Shown piece by piece: positions 36,497-45,109 of a DNA stretch of 64,000 bases (position 1 is the stretch's first letter; the number at the start of each line of letters is the position of its first letter). Position numbers and translations under genes: made by a program. This stretch comes from Cupriavidus laharis (GTDB lineage Bacteria > Pseudomonadota > Gammaproteobacteria > Burkholderiales > Burkholderiaceae). The notes under the pieces were generated by a model. That model had not been told where the DNA came from. It saw only the letters and a list, made by a program, of their open reading frames with translations, and did not search any database. The DNA lies in the NCBI RefSeq assembly GCF_914271435.1, contig NZ_CAJZAI010000005.1:280211-344210 (forward strand), in the 5' to 3' direction.

Positions 36497-37884
36497 AGGC
36501 CTGGCTTGATGAGCCAGCGCGAGCCAGCCGGTCCGGCGGGGCGCGTGGCCTCTGCCGTCTTGTCTTCTTCCATCTGCAGGCCGGCCTGGCGCACGGCGCC
36601 GCGCAGCGCGGCGGTATCGGTGCCGGGCTTGAGCGTGGCGACCAGCGCGCGGCCGCGGTATTCCAGTGCCTGCAGGCCATCTGGCGGGAGCTGGCGGGCC
36701 GCCTGGGCAAAACGGTCGGCCAGCGGCAGGAAATCGTCCGGCGTGCTGCGTCCGCTGGCCAGCCGCAGCTGTTCCACCTGGCGGCGCATCTGCAGCGGGG
36801 CATCCAGTACGGTCTGGATCTGCGGGAAGGCGTTATGCAGCGTCTGCAGCTGCGCGGCTTCGAGCCGCTGCTGCTCGTGGCGCAGCATCAGCCAGTGCAC
36901 GTTCATGCCGAGCAGCTGGACCAGCACGATGCCGGCGACCAGTGCCAGCGGCAGGCGCCAGGCCAGCAGGTTCCAGCGGTCCGCGCGCCCCTGGGCAAAC
37001 TCGAACTGCGCGAGGTCCAGACCCGCTTCCTGCAGGCAGCCCTGCGCGCCGGCAATCCACATGCGCCAGTCGGCAGCGCGGGCCTGGCGCAGCGCGGGCA
37101 CCGGCGCGCTGGCCACGGCGCTGGCGTCGCCATGCCAGATGCCTTCGGGTGCAAGGGCCTGCCACGCGGCGAGCGCATCATTGCCGAGCAGCAGGCCATA
37201 GCCCTCATGGCGGCCCGTGCGCACGGTGAGTTGCCATTGGCCGCTGTCGGGCGCGGTCGCCGGCGCCAGAGTGGGTTCGACCATGCCTTCGGCCTGTGCC
37301 AGGGAAGCGGCCGCCGCTTCCACGACGAGCGTGGCCGGCTGCGCCGTGGCGCTATCGCCGTCATCGGCTTCGGCGGGCGCTGCCAGCGGCAGGCACATCT
37401 GCGCTGGCAGGATGTGGCGGCGGCGATGGCGGTGCTCGGCAAAGGCATCGAGTACCGCGCGCAGCCAGGCCCGGTCGGCCACCATCAGCAGGCGCCGCCG
37501 CGGGCCGCGCGCGGGCCGTGGGGCGTCGCCGTCCAGCGCCGGGCCCACGCCGATGTGGCACGGCTGCGGGTCGGTGGCCAAGGCGTCTTCCACCAGATTG
37601 GGCAACGCCTGCTTCAGGCGTGCCGGAGGCAGCGGTGGCACGGTAGCCGTCGTGAGTAGTACGTCACTGGCGGCCAGGATGAGCACCAGGCGCTCGGCGG
37701 CAGGCAGGGCCGCAATCTGGGCGTGGCCTTCGCGCAACACTTCCGGCGCCTGCACGGTGTCCGTGCGCCGGGTGGCCGGCCTGGCCGGTTCGCGTACCAG
37801 GGCGAACGGCAGCGCGCCGAAATGCCACGGTTGCGGTTGGTCGTGCGGCCGATGCGGCAGGCGAACGTACAGGGTGGTACTCAA
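36493..37884 (-). CDS. gspL: GspL, type II secretion platform protein
   Basis: A 463 aa protein. Cytoplasmic actin-like domain (1-290) that docks GspE, a single membrane helix near 310-330 (LPLALVAGIVLVQLLGMNVHW), and a periplasmic domain. The sequence MSTTLYVRLPHRPHDQPQPWHFG and EDALATDPQPCHIGVG are typical. It is followed directly by gspM. A 255-bp gap separates it from gspK upstream; that gap holds no gene and no clear promoter. Confidence 0.9.
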   Translation of the reverse strand: MSTTLYVRLPHRPHDQPQPWHFGALPFALVREPARPATRRTDTVQAPEVLREGHAQIAALPAAERLVLILAASDVLLTTATVPPLPPARLKQALPNLVEDALATDPQPCHIGVGPALDGDAPRPARGPRRRLLMVADRAWLRAVLDAFAEHRHRRRHILPAQMCLPLAAPAEADDGDSATAQPATLVVEAAAASLAQAEGMVEPTLAPATAPDSGQWQLTVRTGRHEGYGLLLGNDALAAWQALAPEGIWHGDASAVASAPVPALRQARAADWRMWIAGAQGCLQEAGLDLAQFEFAQGRADRWNLLAWRLPLALVAGIVLVQLLGMNVHWLMLRHEQQRLEAAQLQTLHNAFPQIQTVLDAPLQMRRQVEQLRLASGRSTPDDFLPLADRFAQAARQLPPDGLQALEYRGRALVATLKPGTDTAALRGAVRQAGLQMEEDKTAEATRPAGPAGSRWLIKPGL

Positions 37885-38139
37885 GGTTTCCTAGCGTTGA
37901 CGTCAGTGAGACCGTGCCTGGATGCGGATTGCCGGGGCAGCGGGAATGCCCGGGCGCGGAGATGCCGGCTGGCGGATGCGGACGGACAGGGACGCCGCTC
38001 GGCATGGCGCCACGGTCGCGGTAGCGCCGCAGCATACCTTGCCTGTGTGACTAAACCGCGTCAATAGCATTCTGCCCGGTACGCCGGCCGGCAATATCGG
38101 GAGCAGCGTGCCCAGGCACGCGTAAATCCTGGGGATGGC

Positions 38140-39159
38140 TCATCGCATGTCGGGCAAGCGGTCGGTGTCGTGGATCCACAGCACGCGCGTGGTGTTGGCG
38201 TTTCCCAGCACCTCGCCACGGTATACCAGCGACACCTGCAGCCGGCTGGCCCGCTCATGGCGCACCAGGCCGTAGATCAGGAAATAGTGCGAGCGCACAT
38301 CGAGCATGGCGGAAAGGTTGCTGGTATCGGCCTGCGGCGCTATGCCGCTCAGCTTGGTTCGCAAGTCGCCGACATTGTTGAAGTACGCGCGGTCGCGCTC
38401 GCGTACGAGCTCGCGCGCACGGTCCAGCGCCAGGTTGCTGATGATGGCCGATAGTACTTCCGGCTCGGCCGTATTGGCATTGACCAGCGTGCGCTCGGGC
38501 AGCACCGTGATGAACGGCTCCAGGGCGGCGACCATCTCGGGCGTGTAGCCGGGAATCGCCAGCAGGCCCTGGGCGCTGTCGGGCGGGCGCGGCGCAGGCT
38601 GGCCATCGGTGCCGCCCTGCGCGGCGCGCAGCATGAAGCGGCCCGTGGTCTCGGCCAGCGACGGGTTCAGGCCCACGGTTTGTAGCAGACGGCTGTAGGC
38701 CTCCTGCGCGGCCGGGTCGACCGAGGCGGCCCGGCCCTGTGTCGGCGTGGCCGTCCACAGCACCAGGTTGGTCAGGTTGAAACGCGCCTGGGCGTCCAGG
38801 ATGCGGCCGGACAGGAAAGAGGTCTCGCCCGCCTGGTCCGTGCGCAGCGCCGCGCCGAGGAAGTCCGACAGCCGGGTCTCGGCGATCGGCACGGCCCACG
38901 GCTCGCCGAGCTCGTCCACGCTGGTGCGGCGCTGGTCGTCGCGCAGGATCAGCCGGGCCCAGTCCACAGCCGCGCGCTCGATCCACGTGGCCTGCGCGAG
39001 CAGGCGCTGGTTCTCGATCGAGCGGATCTGCACCTGCTGGCGCCATAGCATGCCGGACACCACCACCACGGCGAGCGTCACCATCAGCAGCGCCGTGACC
39101 ACGGCGGCGCCGCGAGCGCGTCGGCGGGGCAAGGACGGGAGGCGTCGGCGCATGGTCAC
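38140..39159 (-). CDS. gspK: GspK, minor pseudopilin
   Basis: A 339 aa pseudopilin at the pseudopilus tip. After a basic leader (MTMRRRLPSLPRRRARG), AAVVTALLMVTLAVVVVSGMLWRQQ is the conserved hydrophobic segment, cut by the prepilin peptidase. The large globular domain includes RFNLTNLV and VLPERTLVNANTAEPEVLSAII. The GTG start at 39159 overlaps the gspJ stop by 4 nt; an ATG 6 nt further in gives a nearly identical leader. Confidence 0.9.
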   Translation of the reverse strand: MTMRRRLPSLPRRRARGAAVVTALLMVTLAVVVVSGMLWRQQVQIRSIENQRLLAQATWIERAAVDWARLILRDDQRRTSVDELGEPWAVPIAETRLSDFLGAALRTDQAGETSFLSGRILDAQARFNLTNLVLWTATPTQGRAASVDPAAQEAYSRLLQTVGLNPSLAETTGRFMLRAAQGGTDGQPAPRPPDSAQGLLAIPGYTPEMVAALEPFITVLPERTLVNANTAEPEVLSAIISNLALDRARELVRERDRAYFNNVGDLRTKLSGIAPQADTSNLSAMLDVRSHYFLIYGLVRHERASRLQVSLVYRGEVLGNANTTRVLWIHDTDRLPDMR

Positions 39160-39854
39160 AGGCCCGTCATGCAGATCTTGAGGAAGTCGCGCGGCGCGTC
39201 GCCGTCGCCCATGCGGGCCTGGACGGACAGCTCCACGGCACGGACGACTGCGCTGGTCGGTGCCGGCGCTGCCACGGCACTGGCACTAGTACTGGCGGGA
39301 TTGAACAGCGCGCTGCGGATGCGGCCGTTGTCGGACAGCCAGCCCTGCGGATCGACCCACGCCCGCGCGCCAAGCCCGTCCACGTCGGAAAGGACCTGCC
39401 GCGCCTGCACATTGGCCTGCCGGCCGGCCTGGCGCAATCCCAGCAGCGCGGACTGCACGGCGGCGCGGTTGTCGACGGGCGGGGCCGCGAGGCGCACCAG
39501 CGCGTTGCCTTCCAGCCGGTAGCTGAGCGCCTGCCACATCGGCGGCTGGTTCTCTTCGCGGCGGTCGCGCACCATCAGCACCTGGCCGGATCCGACTTCT
39601 ACCGGGCTGGCCTGCAACTGGTCCGCGTTGGCCAGATGTTCGCAGTCGGACTGGAACTGTCCGTAGAGCACCTTCAGCGCGTCGAGCCTGGCGTCGTGGT
39701 CGGTCAGCCGTTCGCGGCTGCGCGTCAGGCTGTCCAGCGCGCGCCAGCCGATCACGGCCATGACCGCCAGCAGCGTGATCGCCACCAGCATCTCGAGCAG
39801 CGTGAAGCCGCGCGCGGCCGCGTGGCGGCGCTCAGAGCAGGTTGCGCGTTTCAT
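39156..39854 (-). CDS. gspJ: GspJ, minor pseudopilin
   Basis: A 232 aa minor pseudopilin with type IV prepilin motif RGFTLLEMLVAITLLAVMAVIGWRAL (cleavage after Gly16). ATG 39854 was chosen because it places a normal 16-residue leader ahead of the cleavage site; the longer frame to 40055 overlaps gspI. The start overlaps the gspI end by 23 nt. Confidence 0.9.
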   Translation of the reverse strand: MKRATCSERRHAAARGFTLLEMLVAITLLAVMAVIGWRALDSLTRSRERLTDHDARLDALKVLYGQFQSDCEHLANADQLQASPVEVGSGQVLMVRDRREENQPPMWQALSYRLEGNALVRLAAPPVDNRAAVQSALLGLRQAGRQANVQARQVLSDVDGLGARAWVDPQGWLSDNGRIRSALFNPASTSASAVAAPAPTSAVVRAVELSVQARMGDGDAPRDFLKICMTGL

Positions 39855-40236
39855 TGGGGATGATGGTGACGAGCCAGGCCAGGCGCACGGACCGGTCGCC
39901 GGCGGACGGATAGACCGCGATTTCCACACGCCGGAACGCGGGGTTGGGCGTGCCGGAGACGCTCTGCTCGCAATAGAAGGGGATACCGCCCTGCGGGCAG
40001 GCATAGCCGCTGACGCCTGGCTCGGGCCAGGTCTTGGACAGGCGCAGCGTGGCAAGGTGGTTCTCGGCGCTGAATTCGGCCAGCATGCGCGACTGCAGCG
40101 ACAGGCTGGCGTCGACCATGCTCCCCATGGCGCGCATGGCCGCAGTCAGCGCCACGGCCAGGATGGTCAGTGCGACCAGCACTTCGATCAGCGTGAAGCC
40201 GCATGCCGGGCGGCGGGGACGTGCGCGTGCGGTCAT
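39832..40236 (-). CDS. gspI: GspI, minor pseudopilin
   Basis: A 134 aa minor pseudopilin. The leader MTARARPRRPACG precedes FTLIEVLVALTILAVALTAAM, the N-methylated hydrophobic helix; Glu5 of the mature protein is present. It initiates the pseudopilus tip with GspJ and GspK. Overlaps gspH by 4 nt. Confidence 0.9.
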   Translation of the reverse strand: MTARARPRRPACGFTLIEVLVALTILAVALTAAMRAMGSMVDASLSLQSRMLAEFSAENHLATLRLSKTWPEPGVSGYACPQGGIPFYCEQSVSGTPNPAFRRVEIAVYPSAGDRSVRLAWLVTIIPNETRNLL

Positions 40237-40730
40237 GGCGTGCTGGCGAAATAGCGGCCGCCGCCGTCGCCGGCGACATCCACGCGAATCTCCCCGCGTA
40301 CGAGGATGACCCGTTGCGGGCTGTCGATCAGTTCACGCCCGAAGATAAGGCGGGGCTGCCCGCCGGTGCCTGAATTGCGGCCGCCTTCGGCAACGATCAC
40401 CTGATCCGGTGGCAGGCGCCACTGGCCCGGCGCGAAGACGTCGGTTCTCATGGGGATCCAGCCATTCGGTGTGGATTCGAGAAAGCGCCAGCCGCCGGTG
40501 CTGCCTTCCCAGGCGATCGGGCGGGCGCCGAGCTGGGCCTCTTCCTGCGCCAGCTCGAACAGGCGCGCGATGCGCTGGCCGTCGTCAAGCAGGCGTCCAC
40601 GTTCGTTGGGCGACGCATTGACCGCCACCAGCGAGATGACAATGCCGGCGATCACCATGACCACCAGCAGTTCGAGCAGGGTGAAGCCCCGGAGCCGGCA
40701 GGCGGCGCGGCGGCGCGGGGCGGGTTTCAT
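40233..40730 (-). CDS. gspH: GspH, minor pseudopilin
   Basis: A 165 aa pseudopilin with leader MKPAPRRRAACRLRG and helix FTLLELLVVMVIAGIVISLVAV. The mature domain includes RLLDDGQRIARLFELAQEEAQLGARPI, typical of GspH, which links the major pilin rod to the I-J-K tip. Lies 16 nt after gspG. Confidence 0.9.
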   Translation of the reverse strand: MKPAPRRRAACRLRGFTLLELLVVMVIAGIVISLVAVNASPNERGRLLDDGQRIARLFELAQEEAQLGARPIAWEGSTGGWRFLESTPNGWIPMRTDVFAPGQWRLPPDQVIVAEGGRNSGTGGQPRLIFGRELIDSPQRVILVRGEIRVDVAGDGGGRYFASTP

Positions 40731-40745
40731 GTTTCTGGTGCGGCG

Positions 40746-41189
40746 TTATTCCCAATTGCCGATATCGGCGTCATTGCCGCTGCCGCCGGCCTGGCCGTCG
40801 GCGCCGAAGCTGAAGACGTCGATCTCGCCGCGCACACCAGGGTTCAGGTACTGGTACGGATGGCCCCACGGATCCTTGGGCAGCTTTTCCAGGTAGCCGC
40901 CGCCCTTCCAGTTGTTGGGCACGGGCTCGGTGGTCGGCTTGGCCACCAGCGCGCCCAGGCCTTGCTCGGTGGTTGGGTAGCGGCTGTTGTCGAGCCGGTA
41001 GAGCTTGAGCGCCTGCATGATCGACGAGATGTCCTGGCGCGCCGCCACGATGCGGGCTTCGTCAGGGCGGCTCATGATCTTGGGCACCACCAATGCCGCC
41101 AGCACCCCGAGGATGACGATCACCACCATGATCTCGATCAGGGTGAAGCCGCGGCTGCCGCGATTGGCGGGAGGGCGGTGCGAACTCAT
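40746..41189 (-). CDS. gspG: GspG, major pseudopilin
   Basis: The major pseudopilin forming the T2SS rod. The 147 aa form has leader [14 protein letters not shown] followed by [40 protein letters not shown]. The C-terminal part [27 protein letters not shown] carries the calcium-binding loop of GspG. An in-frame ATG at 41228 would add 13 residues and has an AAGAGG 10 nt upstream, so the start is uncertain. The operon promoter must lie between this gene and nsrR (41430). Confidence 0.93.
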   Translation of the reverse strand: MSSHRPPANRGSRGFTLIEIMVVIVILGVLAALVVPKIMSRPDEARIVAARQDISSIMQALKLYRLDNSRYPTTEQGLGALVAKPTTEPVPNNWKGGGYLEKLPKDPWGHPYQYLNPGVRGEIDVFSFGADGQAGGSGNDADIGNWE

Positions 41190-41393
41190 GGAACGGGTAC
41201 TGGCAAAAAGGGGTGTGAATCTGCGCATCGTGTCTGAGCCTCTTGCTGGATGGCGGGGCGGACCGCTGGCCGCGCGCCCGGCGTTCGGCAGCCAGTATAA
41301 CCGCCACCCCATGACTGTTTTTTTGTGGCGTGGGATTCTCGCACGCCGGGAGTCTGATCCATGTCACGACATTTGGCACCGCAACAAAAACTT

Positions 41394-41406
41394 GCATTCG
41401 AAATGC
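41394..41406. promoter_or_regulatory. NsrR-like palindrome upstream of nsrR
   Basis: GCATTCGAAATGC is a 13-bp palindrome (5-bp arms around CGA) 24 nt before the nsrR start, in an AT-richer patch that also reaches toward gspG. Its GCATT/AATGC arms match the known NsrR-type pattern of betaproteobacteria, suggesting autorepression. It could also affect the divergent gspG promoter. Confidence 0.6.
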
Positions 41407-41429
41407 TGGTTATCTAAGATGTTGCCACG

Positions 41430-41882
41430 ATGCAACTGACCCGCTTCTCCGACTACGCACTGCGGCTGCTGATGTACGTCGCGCGCGCCGACGGCAGCCG
41501 GCCCATCACCATTGCCGAGGTGGGGCAGCAGTTCGACATTTCGCATCACCACCTGGTGAAGGTGGCGGCGCGCCTGTCGAAGCTGGGCTGGATCACGGCC
41601 ACACGCGGTCGCCACGGCGGGTTGGAACTGGGGCCGCAGGCCCATCAGCTGACCATCGGCACGATCCTGCGCGAGCTCGAAGGGCACAAGCCGGTCATTG
41701 ACTGTGACAACCCGCCGTGTGCGCTGAACGGCAGCTGCCGGCTGCGCCGGGCGCTGGACGAGGCGGAGCAGGCGTTCTATCGCACGCTCGACACCGTCAC
41801 CCTGGCGGATGTGACCGGCAGCCAGACCGCCGAGTCGATCATCCGGCTGCATCGCGATTTCATGAGCCGGCGTACGGCCTGA
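41430..41882 (+). CDS. nsrR: NsrR, NO-sensing Rrf2-family repressor
   Basis: A 150 aa Rrf2-family winged-helix protein with an iron-sulfur cluster that is destroyed by NO. It starts MQLTRFSDYALRLLMYVA; the HTH is about residues 28-48 (AEVGQQFDISHHHLVKVAARL), and the cluster cysteines are Cys92, Cys97 and Cys103 in CDNPPCALNGSC. A second hmp follows 101 nt downstream in the same direction, with NsrR-like sites before both genes. This is the standard NsrR-Hmp detoxification pair. Confidence 0.93.
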   Translation: MQLTRFSDYALRLLMYVARADGSRPITIAEVGQQFDISHHHLVKVAARLSKLGWITATRGRHGGLELGPQAHQLTIGTILRELEGHKPVIDCDNPPCALNGSCRLRRALDEAEQAFYRTLDTVTLADVTGSQTAESIIRLHRDFMSRRTA

Positions 41883-41942
41883 ACGGCACTTCCTGTGCAG
41901 TCCGTTCAGGCGCCCGTGCGCCGGCTTTGTTGTGAGTAAAAA

Positions 41943-41961
41943 CATGCATTTTGTTTGCATG
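41943..41961. promoter_or_regulatory. NsrR-like operator upstream of the second hmp
   Basis: CATGCA-N7-TGCATG, a 19-bp inverted repeat 22 nt upstream of the flavohemoglobin start. The ATGCATTT-type half-sites resemble the established NsrR box. Position between the end of nsrR and the hmp ATG suggests direct repression of hmp in the absence of NO. Confidence 0.7.
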
Positions 41962-41983
41962 AATTAAAACGGAGCCTTACCTG

Positions 41984-43204
41984 ATGTTGTCTGCTGCTTC
42001 CCGCCCCTACATTGATGCCAGCGTACCGGTGTTGCGTGAACATGGTCTCGCCATCACCACCCACTTCTACCGCGAGATGTTCTCGGCCCGGCCCGAACTG
42101 ACCCAGCTCTTCAACATGGGCAACCAGGCCAACGGTTCGCAGCAGCAGTCGCTCGCTTCTGCTGTGTTCGCGTACGCCGCCAACATCGACAACGCCGGCG
42201 CGCTCGCTCCGGTGGTCGAGCGCATCGTGCACAAGCATGCAGCCGTGGGCCTGAAGCCCGCGCACTATCCGATCGTCGGGAAGCACCTGCTGGGCGCCAT
42301 CTCCGCCGTGCTGGGCGAAGCCGCCACGCCTGACCTGCTCGCTGCCTGGGACGAAGCCTACTGGCTGCTGGCCGGCGAACTGATCGCCGCCGAGGCGCGC
42401 CTGTACCAGAGCACGGGCCTGGCCGCGGGCGAGCGCATCGCGGTGCGCGTGGAGCGCCGCGAAGTGCAGAGCGACAACGTGGTCGCGCTGACGCTGTCGG
42501 CCGTCGACGGCCAGCCGCTGCGCGATTTCCGCCCGGGCCAGTACATCAGTGTCGAAGTCGCGCTCGCTGACGGCAACCGCCAGCAACGCCAGTATTCGCT
42601 GTCCGCCGAGCGCGGCCTGCCGACGTGGCGAATCTCGGTCAAGCGCGAGGACGGCGACCACGCCACGCCGGCCGGCGCCGTTTCCAACTGGCTGCACGCT
42701 AACGCCCAGCCCGGCACCGAACTGGCCGTGAGCGCGCCGTTCGGCGACTTCGCGCCGCGCCTGGACGGCCATCGCCCGCTGGTGCTGCTGTCCGCCGGCA
42801 TCGGCATCACGCCGATGCTGTCGGTGCTGCGCACGCTGGCCCTGCAGGGCTCCAGGCGCGAAATCCTGTTCGCCCACGCCGCGCGCGATGGCCGCCACCA
42901 CGCGCACCGCGCCGACGTGGCCTGGGCCCGGGAGCGCCTGCCGCAACTGCGTACCCATGTCAGCTATGAACAGCCGCAAGCCGCCGACGTGGCCGGCCGC
43001 GACTACGACCATGCGGGCACGATGCCGATCGCCGCGCTGCTCGGCTCAGCCGAGAACAGCCTGTTCATCGATGGCGACTTCCACCTGTGCGGCCCGCTCG
43101 GCTTCATGCAGGCGCAGCGGCATGCGCTGATCAGCGCCGGCGTCCCGGTCGGGCATATCCACCGCGAAGTGTTCGGCCCCGACCTGCTGGACGACCTGCT
43201 GTAA
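41984..43204 (+). CDS. hmp: flavohemoglobin, NO dioxygenase (second copy)
   Basis: A 406 aa flavohemoglobin: globin domain (MLSAASRPYIDASVPVLREHGLAITTHFYREMF..., proximal His in IVHKHAAVG), FAD domain (RQYSLSAERGLP, GQYISVEVAL), NAD domain (LLSAGIGITPMLSVLRTL, CGPLGFMQAQ, ending EVFGPDLLDDLL). It differs clearly from the first copy at 11655-12866, e.g. NMGNQANGSQQQSLA against [15 protein letters not shown], so it is not a recent duplicate. It oxidises NO to nitrate. Controlled by NsrR on the evidence of the operator at 41943. Confidence 0.94.
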   Translation: MLSAASRPYIDASVPVLREHGLAITTHFYREMFSARPELTQLFNMGNQANGSQQQSLASAVFAYAANIDNAGALAPVVERIVHKHAAVGLKPAHYPIVGKHLLGAISAVLGEAATPDLLAAWDEAYWLLAGELIAAEARLYQSTGLAAGERIAVRVERREVQSDNVVALTLSAVDGQPLRDFRPGQYISVEVALADGNRQQRQYSLSAERGLPTWRISVKREDGDHATPAGAVSNWLHANAQPGTELAVSAPFGDFAPRLDGHRPLVLLSAGIGITPMLSVLRTLALQGSRREILFAHAARDGRHHAHRADVAWARERLPQLRTHVSYEQPQAADVAGRDYDHAGTMPIAALLGSAENSLFIDGDFHLCGPLGFMQAQRHALISAGVPVGHIHREVFGPDLLDDLL

Positions 43205-43273
43205 GCTGTCACAGACACGGTCATGGGCCTCTGGTACGCTTGACGCGTTCCTGTCGAGCGTACCTCCCATTCC

Positions 43274-43984
43274 GTGCAACTCTCCATCCGGCCCGTTTTC
43301 CGTCCCGATGCCGCGGCGTGGCTGCCGCGCGCCGCCAGCCTGGTTCTCTTCGTCGCGTTGTGCGCGCTGGCGACACGCTGGGTGCTGACCTTCAGTGCGA
43401 TGCGGACCATCCCGGTACCGCAGGCAGCCCGTGTGGCGCAGACCGAAGCGGTTGAGACCGGCGCCGTGGCCACGCTGTTCGGCGGCTCCGCCCAGGGCGG
43501 CGTGCGTGACGTGCAGCTTGTCGGGGTCGTGGCGGATGTGGCCGGCGGCGCAGGCGCTGCCATCGTGTCGCTCGACGGCGGCCCGCCCAAGGCCGTCCGG
43601 GCCGGCACCGCGCTATCGCAGCAGATTCGCCTGGTCGAGATCCATGGCCGTTCGGTGGTGATCGAGCGCAATGGCGTGCGCCAGGAGATTGCGCTGCCGG
43701 TGCAGGCCGCCACGCCCCGTTCCGGCCCGGTGCCGCTGCCCGCGACGCCGCCTTCAGGAGCGGCCGCTCCGCTTGCCACGCCGATGACGCCGACCGCGCC
43801 AGCAGTGAGCCAGGCTCCGTCCCAGCCTGCGCAGGCTCCCCAGCGCGTGCCGCCAGCCCCCCCGGCCAACATGCAGCCGCAACCGCCGGCGCAGCCCCAG
43901 GCACAGGACATCGACCCGCGCCAGCTCCAGCAAGCCGTGGCGCCGCACGCGCCAATGGCCGAGCCGCTCGTGCCCAAGAACTGA
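43274..43984 (+). CDS. gspC: GspC, type II secretion inner-membrane clamp
   Basis: A 236 aa bitopic protein: a membrane helix (AASLVLFVALCALATRWVLTF, about 20-40), the HR domain (LFGGSAQGGVRDVQLVGVVADVAGGAGAAIVSLDGGPPKAVRAG...), and a long proline/alanine/glutamine-rich tail (150-236). GspC contacts the GspD secretin. It has no PDZ or coiled-coil C-terminus. It starts at GTG 43274, on the opposite strand to the other gsp genes and separated from gspG by nsrR-hmp, an unusual layout. Confidence 0.82.
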   Translation: MQLSIRPVFRPDAAAWLPRAASLVLFVALCALATRWVLTFSAMRTIPVPQAARVAQTEAVETGAVATLFGGSAQGGVRDVQLVGVVADVAGGAGAAIVSLDGGPPKAVRAGTALSQQIRLVEIHGRSVVIERNGVRQEIALPVQAATPRSGPVPLPATPPSGAAAPLATPMTPTAPAVSQAPSQPAQAPQRVPPAPPANMQPQPPAQPQAQDIDPRQLQQAVAPHAPMAEPLVPKN

Positions 43985-44152
43985 GTCTGGGCTCGCTGGC
44001 TGCCGGGGCAGCCAATATTCCCGATTGCTTGCGATCGCTTACGGCCAGCGGCCTTTTCTGTGAGGCGCGTAACATCGTATTAAAAGCACCAACTTCCCTG
44101 CATCGTCCGCGTTCTAATCCGTACATGCCCACGTGATGAAAAGGAGCACGAC

Positions 44153-44722
44153 ATGCAAGGTAATTCCAAGCCGCAGATCCTCAAGCAATTCCTGGCCGCT
44201 TCCGCCGCGTTCCTCGTTGCCGGCGGCGCCTTTGCCCAAGCCGCCTCAACCGCGCCTGCACCCGCACCGGCCCAGCGCGGTGCCATGCACCACCACATGG
44301 GTCACGGCAGTGGCACGTGGATGAAGTCGGTCGATACCGACGGCGACGGCTCGATTTCCAAGGCCGAAGCCGATGCGCTCTTCAACCGCATCGACACCAA
44401 CCATGACGGCAAGCTCGACAAGAACGAGCTGGCGGCCTACCGCAAGGCCTCGATGGAGCAACGCCGCGCGGAGATGCAGAAGGAATTCGAGGCGAAATTT
44501 AAGGCCGCTGACAAGAACGGGGACGGCGCGCTGACCAAGGACGAGGCCAAGGCAGGCATGCCGCGCCTGGCGCAGCGTTTCGACCAGCTCGACGCCAACC
44601 ATGACGGCAAGCTGACCCTCGATGAAATCAAGGCCGGCATGCAGAAGATGCATCGGGAGCGCATGCAGCGCATGCCGCGCGGACCTGCCGCGCCGTCGGC
44701 GCCTTCCAGCAGCGGCGGCTGA
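44153..44722 (+). CDS. exported EF-hand calcium-binding protein
   Basis: A 189 aa protein with signal peptide (cleavage after AFAQ, about residue 29), a His/Met-rich linker (AMHHHMGHG), and four canonical EF-hand loops: DTDGDGSISKAE (61-72), DTNHDGKLDKNE (81-92), DKNGDGALTKDE (120-131) and DANHDGKLTLDE (147-158). All loop ligand positions are kept, so it should bind four Ca2+ in the periplasm or outside. Role unknown. AAAAGGAG precedes the ATG, and a strong terminator follows at 44764. Confidence 0.88.
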   Translation: MQGNSKPQILKQFLAASAAFLVAGGAFAQAASTAPAPAPAQRGAMHHHMGHGSGTWMKSVDTDGDGSISKAEADALFNRIDTNHDGKLDKNELAAYRKASMEQRRAEMQKEFEAKFKAADKNGDGALTKDEAKAGMPRLAQRFDQLDANHDGKLTLDEIKAGMQKMHRERMQRMPRGPAAPSAPSSSGG

Positions 44723-44763
44723 GCCGGCTGAGTCCCCGTTCCGGGGGCGCAGGCTGATACGGA

Positions 44764-44793
44764 CGCGCGACCTTCACGGGTCGCGCGTTTTTT
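44764..44793 (+). terminator. Rho-independent terminator of the EF-hand gene
   Basis: A 9-bp GC stem (CGCGCGACC paired with GGTCGCGCG) with a 6-nt loop and six T residues at 44788-44793. It lies 42 nt after the EF-hand stop. Confidence 0.88.
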
Positions 44794-45043
44794 GCTTTTC
44801 GGGGCGCGCGATGTACCAAATGCCGGCAATCGTGCCGGAAAACGGCCGAACGACCGTAGAATGCCCGCTGCCCGTGCAACCGGCTTGGCACCATCCTTGC
44901 CTTTCCACCGGTCGGTTTGCTGCCGCAGGCCCGCCATGCGCCAGCCCGCTGCGGCAAACAGGAATCCCGGCCCGTCGATGATTCGCCGCAAGAGTGATGG
45001 ATACGGCTGCAAACAGGACGAGATTCAACAAAAAATTGCGTAC

Positions 45044-45072
45044 TTGTGCACAACTTGCTAAATTTGCGCAAA
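45044..45072. promoter_or_regulatory. two palindromes in the lrp-type gene promoter
   Basis: TTGTGCACAA (45044-45053) and TTTGCGCAAA (45063-45072) are perfect 10-bp palindromes with centres 19 bp apart in an A/T-rich region. Several more TTGC steps follow up to the Lrp-type gene at 45110. Lrp proteins bind such phased AT-rich sites, so autoregulation is likely. The rest of the 387-bp gap 44723-45109 holds only the EF-hand terminator. Confidence 0.55.
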
Positions 45073-45109
45073 AAAATTGCCAATAAACATATTGCGGAGC
45101 AACGAAATC

